Shown: positions 11,017 to 21,620 of the stretch, piece after piece | How positions within the stretch are numbered: position 1 is the first letter of the stretch | How the letters are laid out: each line of letters opens with the position of its first letter | Source: Prostheceraeus crozeri | Taxonomy: Eukaryota > Platyhelminthes > Polycladida > Euryleptidae | DNA: 64,000 bases | Reading direction: 5' to 3' | Assembly (NCBI GenBank): GCA_907163375.1 | Contig: CAJQUW010000475.1 | Location: 5,001-69,000, forward strand | Notes under the pieces: generated by a model | Seen by the model: only the letters and a program-made list of their open reading frames with translations | Told to the model about the DNA's origin: nothing | The model's database searches: none | Made by a program: the position numbers and the translations under genes

Positions 11017-11525
11017 ATCACCAAGGCAAACAGGAACATGTTCCTGGTTAAATCACTGTGGTCTTCCGGGGCTCCTACGCATATCATTTGGAAAGCATAC
11101 ATTTCCTATGTTTTCTCAGTCCTCGTCTACTGCTGGCCGACCCTTTGTGACCTCCCTGCTTCCGCCATGGCCAAGATACTAAACATAGAGAAGAGAGCTT
11201 GTAAATGGGCCAACATTTCATTCTCCCCGGTATCAGTGCATCAACGTCTTGATAATATCTGTGTGAAATTTTTAAAGAAAGTCGCTCATAATCCTGTCTA
11301 CCATCCTCTCGCGCCCTTTTTCATGATCCGTAAACCCTTTGATTCTCTAAGACATACCCGTCGACTCTTACCACCTCTTCAAATTCGCCAATCTTACCAT
11401 AACAATACCATTGTTCGCTTCTCCTCGCTGATCTGATTATTGCATTCTCTATGTATGGTTTGAAAATTTCTATTGTAACCTAGTACCGCTCTGTATTAGG
11501 AAATAAAGTTGATTATTATTATTAT
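11017..11525 (+). mobile_element. 5'-truncated LINE, right part (end of ORF2 and 3' tail)
   Basis: This continues the LINE interrupted at 5606: the codons across the BEL/Pao target site read VMITKANRN, then YISYVFSVLVYCWPTLCDLP and LNIEKRACKWAN, the usual C-terminal region after a non-LTR reverse transcriptase. The ORF ends at 11436. A short 3' UTR carries AATAAA and ends in a TTA/ATT microsatellite tail (about 11509-11525), typical of CR1/L2-like LINEs. Directly after the tail, element A resumes with GAATGATAGC. Confidence 0.75.
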
Positions 11526-11741
11526 GAATGATAGCATGACTAAAGTAAAGGGCAACATGCCAAAAAGCTACGTCGCGTTGTCAACATGTAAAAAAGACCT
11601 GTACTACGAAGCACTTTTTTCCTCCTCTACCAAAAAAGCGAAAAAAAACGAATGCCACTTGATAAAAGCGATAATTCAGGCATATTTTCAAAAAAGCAAA
11701 TAAAAGCGAAAAAAGCGAAATGTCTGGGTGGTCTGGATCAA

Positions 11742-12669
11742 GGATTCGAAATCCTAACCTCCACCGAGGGAAATGATGACTCACCCGATGGCTGAGTGTG
11801 GGAACAACACGAATTTGAAGTTTGCCAGTGAACAGATGGACAGATCGTGATAAAACTTACATTTTCTTGGAGCTGATAACACCAGCATTCTTTTAAACCC
11901 AAACTCGAAAGCGCCAGCGTTAATACAGCAAAAGGTATTAAGTTGTGTGCAGTTGACCATTAAAAACATTTTTAACGCGAAAGTTAGCGAAAAATCAAGC
12001 AAACGTGTTAATTGAGTAAGACTGCACCAAATGTTGTTGAAATTTGAAAAAATATATCATCTGAAAGGTTAATACGAGCCTGGTTGAATAGAGATAATCT
12101 TAATTTTCTGTCTTGCGGAGTTTAGTCAGTAGGCATCGGTAAATGAATTGATCAAAAATTCACACTTTTATGTCTGCTGACCACAACTGAGCAGACACAA
12201 CCTAATCGCTCTGCCAAATCAAAGTACTAAACACATCCTTTCATATGGTATAAAGTTAACTGAAATTGAGTATCTTCATCAATGAAAAAATCATGGTTTT
12301 GGCAGCATTTTTTCGATTAAATTTATTTGTACTGTGTCTTTTTGTACATTCAACGAATCTCGAAATCTTTACATCATGATGAAGCTGAGTGATAGCTCAC
12401 ACTGTCTGTCAGTTTTCATTAAAAAATTCTGTCGTCTTCATGTTAAAGTCCTGCATCAAAGAAAACGCTCACTTTTCTTTCAGAAGGTCTACTGACCACA
12501 ACTGACCACTTAAGAAAGTAAAATGTATGCTAAAATTATCTATGGAACATAAGGTTTCATATGCTATATCGTTTATTAAAATTGAACCAGGACTTCAACA
12601 CGAATATTACAATTGAAAATATGTTAACTTTTTTGCGCAATTATTTATGAAACGGTCTGTAGACCGATG
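11742..12669. other. No gene seen
   Basis: A+T-rich DNA. The only structure noted is an imperfect direct duplication around the phrase CTGACCACAACTGA (about 12175 and 12492), with further similarity for about 100 bp downstream (TTTCATATG...TA). Confidence 0.5.
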
Positions 12670-13110
12670 GATCAGTTAGCGGAGGAGTCACCTACGGAAG
12701 TTGTGGAACAACAATCAAAAAAGAGGAAAACCAGACATGCAATGCAAACATCCTGCTGGCTTTTACAGCAGTAGCTACACAGCAGAAATGAAATCCCTAT
12801 AGGAAGCCACATAAATTTTACATATTGAAAACATCCACGGCAAAACTTTAGCACTCGTGCTGGACAACCAGGGGGCAGTGCAAAGAATCGCGGAACGTCA
12901 CTTAGCCCAAAAGGATAATACTGGACATAAAATCTAGTCGAACCTTAAACTGATCGAACGGGAACAATATAATGATACCATGAATACCCGGACACGTCGG
13001 ACTCGATGGCAATGAAGAAGCAGATACTCTGGCAGAGACGGCAACAAAACTAGACCACAGTGACCGATGAATTAACCTAGAGGTGGTCACTCAAAACGGT
13101 GATAAAGAGG
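12670..13110 (+). mobile_element. LINE RNase H relic
   Basis: Translations in plus frames show an RNase H fold in order: GFYSSSYTAEMKSL (about 12740-12800), LALVLDNQGAVQRIAERH (about 12850-12900) and IPGHVGLDGNEEADTLAE (about 12985-13045). These are the beta-strand, DNQGA and HVGxxGNExAD blocks found at the C-terminus of R1/I/Jockey-type LINEs. The frames are shifted and contain stops, and no reverse transcriptase is adjacent, so this is an isolated decayed fragment. Confidence 0.7.
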
Positions 13111-13367
13111 AAAATGAAAGAGACCAACATCAAAGAAAAAACAGATAATCGTTCTGAAAATTGGAAAATTGACAAGGAAAACTAACTTCTCCTAATTTAA
13201 TTCCCACCTATTGTTGAAATAATGTTATCAAAGTTTTTCTTTGTCTCGGTTAAAACTATCACATAGAATGAAAACACACTTAAAACAGAAAAGATTACGA
13301 TATCAAAATTCCGCGTGTCCGCGCAGCTGCGCGCTCACTTTTGGAAACACTGCTGATCTCCAATTAT
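13111..13367. other. No gene seen
   Basis: Spacer between the LINE relic and the hAT-like element. It contains the palindrome CGCGCAGCTGCGCG at 13320-13333, related to the one at 31783-31800. Confidence 0.5.
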
Positions 13368-15799
13368 CAGGGTTGCCGTGGGTATGGGGATTCTGTGGGG
13401 ATCCCCATGGGTATGCGGTGGGTATGGGGATTGAGGCCATCCCCACAGCACTCATAGGGCTTCTATGGGGATTCTGTGTGATTCTGAAGATTTTTGACAT
13501 TCACTAGAAACAATCGGAACTGACATCATATCACACAATCAACTTCGATGTTGAATTACAAAGTATAACGCAGCCTACTTATATCACCACTTAAAATGCA
13601 TGAAATATCAGTGCTGATCATTTTCACATTAGTAACACACGTTCAATAATTTTGAATGACTTATAATGATAGTTCCAGGGGTGTCAAGGACGTCTGAAGT
13701 GGGAGAATTCTGCAAGTCTCCTTTGCTGCAGAGCCGAATGGAGACTTGCAAATATTAGCTCTAATAGTATAAATAGGTGATAAAATTATTTGTGATATAA
13801 TTAAGCTTGCGTGATCAATGCGATTAATCATTATTAACCTAGATTTTAAACTAATTACGATATAGAAGACCTGTTGGGTGCAACCCACAAAGCAAGACAT
13901 GAAAATGTTGAATGATTTTCGTCGGATACATGAACAGTGTGATAAAGATTTCTCACACTAAATCATTCAACTGGAAGCCATCTACTCGCATTGCAGTCAT
14001 AGTTATAATGAAAGCTCAGATTTTTCACCTGTCCGCGACTTGTCAGAACTTTCATTTTCATCTGATAGGCATCCTTAACTGCACACTTAAGTGTACCTCA
14101 ATACATGGTTCATTACCGTATGCTGCATTTCATCACCATACACAAATGGGTCAGCATCCTCCCAATTCTTGTGCAATAATTGTATTCTCGACATGAGTGG
14201 TCGAGAATATCAGGATGATTTTCGTCGAAGTCTTTATTCATAATAGTATATTAGATTGATTCAAAGCTTTTTCCTTCACTACGTGTAGGCCTATGTAGTC
14301 GATTTCTACTGCGAAACAATTCTAGACTTGAGATGCATAAAGGCCAAACTCGCTTTGACATTTTACTTCTTTATCGGCATTAATAGAGATAGAATTATCA
14401 ATGATTGTTATGTTATATCAATTAACGAATATGAAACGGGAATATTCACACATAGAACATGTCATGATCCACTGAGTAATAAACGATGGCTAAAATACAC
14501 ATTGGTAGACCGCAAACATATAGTTAAGGCCTACATAAGAATTTTTGACAGGTGACTTTTTGGTGATAGATTGACCATTTTGAAGTACTGGCAGTGTAGC
14601 AACATATGAATATTTTTAATTTATGTTCAACCCTGTCTTTGTATGTTGAATAACTTCCTATTATTTGAAAATGGCACCACTATAAGCAACCAAACGGATG
14701 AAAAATCCTCACATTAGGAAACCCAAATACCAACTTACAGGACAGCCCAGGATTATATTCTCACAAATGGAGCATGTGAAACTCGCATATAATCTATCAA
14801 AACAGCCAAATACATGCACTTAAAATTATTTGCAGCAAAAATCGAGTCTTCACGAAAAGCAGCTGACTAAAATATTGTGGGGACATTAAGGTCCTTCAGG
14901 ACTTAAACTAACAGTTAAAATGTCAATTTAGATGCTCGTATATTGATAAAAATTCATGCTTGCTTTTGTGAAACATGTACTTAATCACGATTGTCTACAG
15001 CGAGGAATTTAAGTATAGTTCTTTTGAAATGAGTGTGTGTATATTTCATGAGAATGCTTCGCATAACATGCATACATGATGTGATGTAAGCTCAGGTTTG
15101 ATTTTACTTGATGTAGACTGGTTGCTTGTGTTATAACAGCGAACGGTAAAAGGCGAATATAAGAAACATCGAAATTTCAAAATATCGTACTATGCAATGC
15201 TCGAGTGTTGTGCAGAACTAAGTACATGCTCGTATTAATATTTCATCCCAACATTTTAATAAGGCTATGTTTCCTTTGGTCTACATAGTTGTTGAATTTT
15301 TATACAAATGTGTCTCCTTTAAGGGAGCAGTAATGCAAAAATTAATATAATCCTGTAGCAAAATGAAGTAGGATCGGCATGGCCAATAACCAGGTTAACC
15401 AACATCTAGTTAAATTTTTGGTACAATAATTTCTAGGTGGCAAGTCAGAATCAAGGCTCAATAAAGATAGAAAATCGGCTACTGCAATTATAAAGAGCAA
15501 TAGGCCTATACCGAAGATAGAAAAGAAAAGTCACAAAAGTTACAACACGCAGTCGGTGACTTTCTTCAAGGACTCTCATTCCGCATCTCTGGAGTCAAAT
15601 ACGGCCTTCGAATCGTTGAATGATGTGCAGAAGTTCCACTGAGATGGAGATATTGGACATCAAGCATTCTATACGAACAGGAGCAACATATTAATCAGGA
15701 GCCCATCCTGTGGGGCGTGGGGATTCTGTGGGGATGCCCACAGGTTTTTCTGTGGTAATGGGGTGGGGATTCAAATATCAATTCCCAACAGCAACCCTG
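13368..15799. mobile_element. Non-autonomous hAT-like element
   Basis: The left end begins CAGGGTTGCCGTGGG and the right end is the inverse of CAGGGTTGCTGTTGGG. The flanking 8 bp are CCAATTAT and CCCATTAT, a target duplication with one change. Inside both ends lie G-rich subterminal repeats built on TGGGGAT (13378-13480 and 15710-15775). The CAGGG start and 8 bp duplication fit hAT. No transposase-like translation occurs in its 2432 bp, so it must have been moved by a relative. Confidence 0.65.
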
Positions 15800-16079
15800 C
15801 CCATTATACATGTAGAAAACCTTTTTGCCCCTCCGAAATAGGGTGGGAAATTCATGTTTCTTGTGGCATTCTTCTTTAAGGCAACGAGCACTGTAAATTA
15901 AATTTATTTATTCGTAGAGAGCGGTACGCTATTTCATTATGCAATAAATTCTATTTCATTTCGATCAATTTACAATCAGTGAGCGAGTGGAGAAAATTCA
16001 AATATCAAGCCTTCGAATTACATGAATTTTGAAAAGTGTCTAAATAATATCAACGTAAAGAAAATGAAAGAAATCTTAC
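15800..16079. other. Intron side of the cyclin-like exon, nothing else seen
   Basis: On the minus strand this is the start of the intron after the cyclin exon. I searched it and the following DNA down to 11742 for the rest of the cyclin box and saw no continuation. Confidence 0.4.
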
Positions 16080-16820
16080 CTCGTATTTGGAGGCTACCCA
16101 CATACAGGTACAAGCCAATAATTGAATTGACTTCTTACTGACATTAGGGACCACACTCATGTATCGATACATCATGATGACCGCCAGGTAAATGGTTTCG
16201 TGGTTCATTTCCATGTTTTCTTGAACCTCAACCATCCAGTCAACGACTATGCTGAGTATTTCTTTGGATATTAGTGTCTGATGAACGAGTTCAGGTCCGT
16301 GGACACCAATTGGTAAAGGAGAGGTAAAAAAATCATAAATGATGTTGGAATGCATTAATTCTCTTTCCTGTTCAAAAAAATACATGTCAACAACATATTG
16401 AGGAACTTCGAAAATAGTTTCGGATGGATTTTCCTTGGTAAGAGTTAAGGCAAAATCACTTTCATAAAACTGAATTAAACGATCGTCATCATCAGCCCGA
16501 TGAACATTATCTTTCCTGTCCTTAAAACTGCTTTCTGCTACTAGCGCCGCAGTGTTTCTGGACGGCAAGGTTGCAGTGCCATGTATTGAACGCTGTCTCT
16601 TCACACTCAGTGAGGTGTCTTTACTTTCAGAGTCGATTCTCCGGAACTTCTTACTTGGCATTGCCCGATCATTTGCAACTTGTTGACCTTGGGCATTATT
16701 ACTAATGTTTTTCAGAGCCTTGCGGGAACTCTCCGCTTGTCTGCGCTTGCCGTCTCTTCTTTTCTGGTGATCCCTCGCATTTCTAACCGCATTTCCAAAT
16801 AAGGGTAAAATATTTTCCAT
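16080..16820 (-). CDS. Cyclin B3-like gene, first coding exon (partial)
   Basis: B-type cyclins activate CDK1 for mitosis and meiosis and are destroyed by the anaphase-promoting complex. This exon encodes 247 residues. A destruction box RKALKNISN (R33-L36-I39-N41, the RxxLxxIxN form) is near the N-terminus, followed by a basic segment, the pre-cyclin-box motif VPQYVVDMYFFEQERE (139-153), and the first cyclin-box helices with VDWMVEVQEN and NHETIYLAV (192-214). The words VEVQEN..MNHET favour B3 over B1/B2. The exon is bordered on the minus strand by an acceptor (TTTCTTTCAG, start at 16832) and a donor GAG|GTAAG at 16079-16078, phase 0 after WVASKYE. An in-frame TGA precedes ATG 16820, so this is the start. 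Later exons are not found in the window. Confidence 0.8.
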
Positions 16821-16832
16821 CCGTAGTCAGTC

Positions 16833-17501
16833 CTGAAAGAAAAATATTTGAATTTCATTTCAGTAACAATATGTGCTCTTGAAATATTTTCATAATTCAA
16901 TACAAGGTGAACTAACGTTCCGGATTTATCTGGACAGTCCCGGTTTCGGCTTATTTGTCCCGGTGTCCCAAAAGTGTATTTTAGGAAAGCTGCATGTACC
17001 AGTTTTGCAGCATCTAAGTTCAGTCTCTTTATATTTGTATTTGTAGTTATAATAATAATAAGCAATTCATTCTTCAAAAATTGACATTCATCAATTTTAC
17101 AGAAAACGCGCTCTATGGCCCGGGAGGCGCTTACAGGATTGCGTAAAGAGCGTTAAGAAAAGTACATTTATCTAGTATAACGAAACATTTCTGATTTCAA
17201 TATTGCTTTAAAACGCTGATTAGAAACTATGAATTAATGTTGAAATTAATGCAAAATCTCTCTTAAAGACACTGTTACAGTCGGAGAAATGCGACTTAAT
17301 TTCGTTAGGACTAATGAACTCGCTAGCGAGGGTTTGGCCGAAAAATAATGAGCAGGAATAGACGCTAGAGTCGCTCATCTAACATCTACTCTTTATCAAC
17401 AAGATTTATAACACTTCTAAACATCTTACGTCATTGAACAGATGGTTTCCTTAATCAAGTTGCGTTTATTTTCTCCCTCATTATGTCGTCTTCATTAGGT
17501 A
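16833..17501. other. Upstream of the cyclin exon; no gene seen
   Basis: On the minus strand this is intron or 5' flank of the cyclin-like gene, since the exon begins with an acceptor and at least one upstream non-coding exon is implied. I could not place that exon or a promoter. Confidence 0.4.
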
Positions 17502-19087
17502 TAGTTATGGCCATAAAGATCCGACCACCCACACACTTTTACGTTAAAGATATTTCAAAGCATCAAATTCCTTTCCTTAGTGCATTATAATTGGTTGCCA
17601 AGACTATTAAGTCTTAGAAAGTGCATTAAAGTAGATAACTTCGCACATAGGATCAAAAATGCCTCAGATTGAGTTGAGATCGGGAGATGATGCTGGCCAC
17701 GGTACCAGAACCATGATTTCATTTTCCTGAAACCATGTTCAACTGTCTTTCTTCGATTCATTGTTCATTCGGAAATTCATTCGACATTGTTTCGTCTGTT
17801 TTAAATGATTGATTGACAATAAAATAACTGCTTGTTGATTGGCTGCTTGAGAACAAAGACCAGTGAATGCTGTGAATTTCTGCATTGTCACGTTGATATC
17901 GCACACGTCAGCATGTCTACTACGTCAGCCTCGAATCAAGCTTAAGTTGAACCTTTGTATCAAGATGGTAGTTCTGAGTGTGAAATTATGAGACGCTTGA
18001 AAATGGCCAAGAGTACGGTGCATGATATCATACAGCGCATAAAAGCTACTGGCAGTTCAGATCCAGGAAAGTCACCAGGAAGGCTTCGAATAGGCCTAAC
18101 AACCGACAGAACTGATCACCTGATTCATCGTGCCGCTGTCAAAGATCCAAGAGCTTCGAGTGCCCAGATCTATGCTGGATTTCCTCCGAATGTGAATGTC
18201 AGCACGCGTATCGTAAAAAGAAGTTTAACAAAAGATTATGGACTTAACTCATCACGTGCAGCATTGAAGCCACGTCTGTCACAGAAGAATATTAAGGACC
18301 GTCTGATTTTTGTGAAACCCACAAACATTGGACTGTCGAATCGCGGGAACCAAATAAAGCAATTTGCTGCCCATAAAGTGACAGTCCGTCGACCGGTTAA
18401 TCAAAGATTCAATCGTCGATACACTACACCATACCAGCCGTGAAAAACTGGCCATCGATTATGGTTTTGGGAGCAATCACAGACCAGGGGCGTGCAGGCA
18501 TTCATCTTCTTGAAAAGGGTGACACAATGAAATCGGAAAATTATTTGGAAATTGTGAAAGAAAAGGTGCCTGCGTGAATGATTAACAAAGAATGCGATGC
18601 ATTTATGCATGACGGTGCACCATGCCACCAGGCAATAAGAAAGTAAAGACATGGTTTCAGGAAAATGAAATCATGGTTCTGGGACCGTGGCCAGCATCAT
18701 CTCCCGATCTCAACCCGATTGAGAATTGTTGGGTGAAATTGAAAGCCGACGTCTCCAAATACAACCCAACATCCTATCGAGACTTAAAAGAAGCGATATT
18801 GAAAGCATGGTGCCAGACATTTACCCCTAAATATTGCGAGGCGCTCATTGAATCCATGTCGAGAAGAATATATGCGGTTCTGAAGGTATGTGGTAGAGCA
18901 ACAAAATATTGATCTCAACTCAATCTGAGGCATTTTGGATCCTGTGTGCGAAGTTATCTACTTTAATGCACTTTCTAAGACTTAATAGTATTAACCAAGT
19001 ATAAGGCACTAAGGAAAGGAATTTGATGCTTTGAAATATCTTTAACGTGAAAGTGTGTGGTTTTTCGGATCTTTATGGCCATAACTG
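17502..19087 (+). mobile_element. Tc1-like element, decayed
   Basis: The inverted ends are about 180 bp long and about 90 percent alike, each reading (C/T)AGTTATGGCCATAAAGATC. TA dinucleotides flank the element (17500-17501 and 19088-19089), as expected for Tc1/mariner. The length of 1586 bp is normal for Tc1. The ends are much longer than the minimal Tc1 type. Confidence 0.85.
17913..18912 (+). pseudogene. Tc1-like transposase, broken
   Basis: The original start appears to be ATG 17913, with a TAA at the eleventh codon. The frame then gives a paired-type helix-turn-helix (MRRLKMAKSTVHDIIQRIKA) and a GKSPGR linker. The segment expected to carry the first catalytic Asp is missing: after KDRLIF the sequence jumps to IKQFAAHKVTVRRP (about 18315-18400). 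The second Asp (HDGAPCH, about 18611) and the third catalytic block (SSPDLNPIENCW, about 18700) are present in shifted frames, so it was a DD34E enzyme. With a stop, a deletion and at least two frame shifts it is inactive. Confidence 0.85.
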
Positions 19088-20398
19088 TATATGAATCTGT
19101 TTACTAAAATGTTTTCCCAATTACGATTTTGTCCACATCGAGTTTTAGCACCTATGATTCTTTCAAATTTCTCAATGTATTAAGTATTGCGCATATAGCT
19201 CCATTCGTATTCTGTGCATTCATTGAGATAGATTGCGCTGCATTGCTTTCCTAGTGCTTGTCTTTTCTCAAGCGGTCACTCAACTATCTTTAAGTTCATG
19301 TTCTTTAAGTCATCCGCAGTCCGACAGGAAGGTCTTCATTTACTTCATTCACTTTTACCGCTGATACCCTTGAGGACGGGTGAATGCGTCAAAACGTTGG
19401 GCTGTACATAAGTTCTTACATTTAACTTTTTAACTTTACGCGAAAAATCAAAGAGGAGAGAAAACTCCACGAATTTTCATTCAACAAAGATGACATCTTT
19501 TAAGTTATAGCAAAAATCATTTGAAAAGGAGAAGAGAAGCGTTAAGAAAGCAATACATTTGTAGTTTGCAGCAATTAACTCACAGAATGCGATTGGGATA
19601 ATGTGAGTGAAGCTTCAATGCTTCCAGACTGAATCTAATATATTTCCAGACCACCCTATTTTCTAGACTTTCCAGGGCACCCTGAAATCATGAAGCCAAT
19701 TGGTGTGAAAAAATATTTTTTTCCTGTTTAGTAGAGCAGGTATGAAAAAGGCGACCAGAATGATCATTCGTAGATTATTGATTTGTGAGCAATATGTAAG
19801 TGGTATGAGAAAATTTGAAAAATTTCGATTTTGTCCACATCTCCCAAAGAAACAGAGCTGCCACTCTAATCAAAAATAAAAATCGGAAAGTCAAATCGGA
19901 ATGGGCCCATAAAATACGTATTCGTGGGCCCCCTTAAAGCCAGAAAATTGCGAAAATTCTATATCACACAATCCAAAGTTTTGAAAGCTTTCAGACAGAA
20001 GTTGTGTCGTCTGTTCTAATAAAGATGTTAATGAGTCCTCATGATTAGCAATCACCAGTTTTAACAAGGTACACTGGAATGTGTGACTCTAACAGCTACT
20101 ATCAGCGTTGCCACCGCGCCTCGAGATCCCATCCGCACAGGCAGTGTATCGATGAAGGGCAATATAAATGAAGGTCTTAACTCAAGCCCATGATATACTA
20201 GGAGATTATATTCGTGATCACTAACTCTTGGGAACATATTCGTTGCTCCTGGAAACTATCTACTATGCAGTGGATTGGTAATTTGCTCCATGGAAAATGT
20301 TTTCGAAAGGAAAGGTTCTGCTGCTATAAGCTTGTTTATAGTCTGGTATATGTTTTTTGAATATCCAGTATTCTTGACCGTGCACAGGGTCAAAAGCA
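19088..20398. other. No gene seen
   Basis: A+T-rich. Two phrases suggest old repeat tails: GCGTCAAAACGTTGGGCTGT near 19388, similar to the AAACGTT motif near 3' ends of many retroposons, and a repeated TTTTGTCCACATC at about 19127 and 19827. CAGCGTTGCCACCGC at 20103-20117 is the inverse of 31809-31823. Confidence 0.4.
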
Positions 20399-20786
20399 CA
20401 GGGTGTCCGTAAAGTCGCGCAAGTTGTGAAATGTTTGCCATTTAGAGAGAAATCATCATATGAAGAAAAGTAAACTATATTTATGTAGCATATTAACGGA
20501 GGTTTTGTGTGCAACAGAGGAAAACTCTCTCACTTGTTTTTCAACATAATACCAGCTCATTAAAGTTCGACCTACATTTCACAGCATCATTATAATTTAT
20601 GTTCAATAAGATCACCGTCGCAATCGATCACCATTTGTAATCTTGCCACGATGTTGGACACACCAGCTTCTAGCTCTTCTGGTGTGATGTCAGCGCAGAT
20701 GTTGATGATCTTCTGACGGAGCTCCTGCAATGTGCTTGACTTGTTTTCGTGGTAAACTTTTAGCCTTCAACCAGCCCCAGAAACAG
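20399..20786 (-). repeat. Left inverted arm carrying an antisense copy of the transposase 3' end
   Basis: It matches the complement of 25062-25446 nearly throughout. On the minus strand it repeats the last 60 or so codons of the transposase (KSSTLQELRQKIINICADIT). Normal mariner ends are tens of bases, so the left end has probably been replaced by an inverted duplication of the right end. Confidence 0.8.
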
Positions 20787-21620
20787 TCTTCTTTTTCGTG
20801 ACTGTCAATAACACTCGATCAATCTGATCATAAAGGAATGACGCTTCATGCTGACTCATCTTATCTGCCGACTCGTTGAGCGTGGTGCTGATTTAATTGA
20901 TTGATCATTGTTATTCCCATGTCATGCTAAGAAATGGATCTACAGACTCGTATTGAGATCGTGCAATGTTATTATTCGTGTGGAAGGAGTGCATCTGGGG
21001 CTTTGAGACTTTTTAAATCTCAACACTCTCTTGTAAAGGATCCTTTTTCCTTATCATCTGTGACACGAGTTATCAAGAAGTTTGAAGAGACTGGTAGTGT
21101 CGCGGACTTGCCGCGCAGTGGTCGGCCGTCCTTTTATGAACTTGACATCCTGGATGCTTCGGAGGCTGTGACGCACTTATCAGACTCTTCATCTCTGGGC
21201 TCAACTTCTGTACGCCGTATTTCTTCCGAAGTCGATGTCAGCAAGACCACTGTCCACAAGATAATGCGTTGTCACCTTCAGTTGTCACAAACTGCAACTA
21301 ATGCAATCACTGGAGTTGAACGATAAACCAAAACGTCTGGCGTTTGCAAATTGGATTCTATCCCAGACAGACAAAGTTCCTGACATCCTTTGGTCTGATG
21401 AAGCCAACTTCAGCCTGGATGGCCAGGTTAATACCCATAACTGTCGTATCTAGTTGTCAGGAAAACCTGAAAGCTATCTTAAAAAATGTTTGCATTCCCC
21501 AAAAGTTATGCGTTTGGATGGGACTTTCCTCAAAGTTTGCTTTCCACCCATCTTTCTTTGATGAGACAGTTGATTCTTAGAGACACCTGGAGATGCTTCA
21601 AACACATGTGCGACCGCAGC

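Larger units (their letters stand above)
2524..11735. mobile_element. Element A, copy 1: unclassified inverted-repeat transposon (non-autonomous)
   Basis: The left end CAGACCACGCAG (and CAGACCACCCAG at its second head, 3026) is the inverse of the right end CTGGGTGGTCTG at 11724-11735. A 6 bp direct repeat, GATCAA, flanks it exactly (2518-2523 and 11736-11741). Without later insertions the element is about 1.7-1.8 kb, judged against copy 2 (25559-30860). No transposase ORF is present. Both ends carry runs of AAAAAGCGAA-like repeats on the same strand. A long hairpin (4250-4339) lies in the right half. The first 502 bp are tandemly duplicated. A LINE is inserted near 5320-11525, and a BEL/Pao is inserted in that LINE. 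About 0.8 kb (roughly 4450-5235) has no match in copy 2. The superfamily is unknown: a 6 bp duplication does not fit hAT, mariner or PIF. Confidence 0.7.

Noticed and set aside
2524-11735. Element A as a Polinton because of the 6 bp duplication
   Set aside because: It is only about 1.8 kb without insertions, has 12 bp ends rather than long ones, and has no gene of that class.
11736-11760. GGATTCGAAATCC as a tRNA B box
   Set aside because: No matching A box or acceptor stem was found at a suitable distance.
20256-20514. ORFs at the left arm of the mariner-like element, and the similar one at 25404-25610
   Set aside because: They are translations of the inverted terminal repeat in both orientations, not genes.
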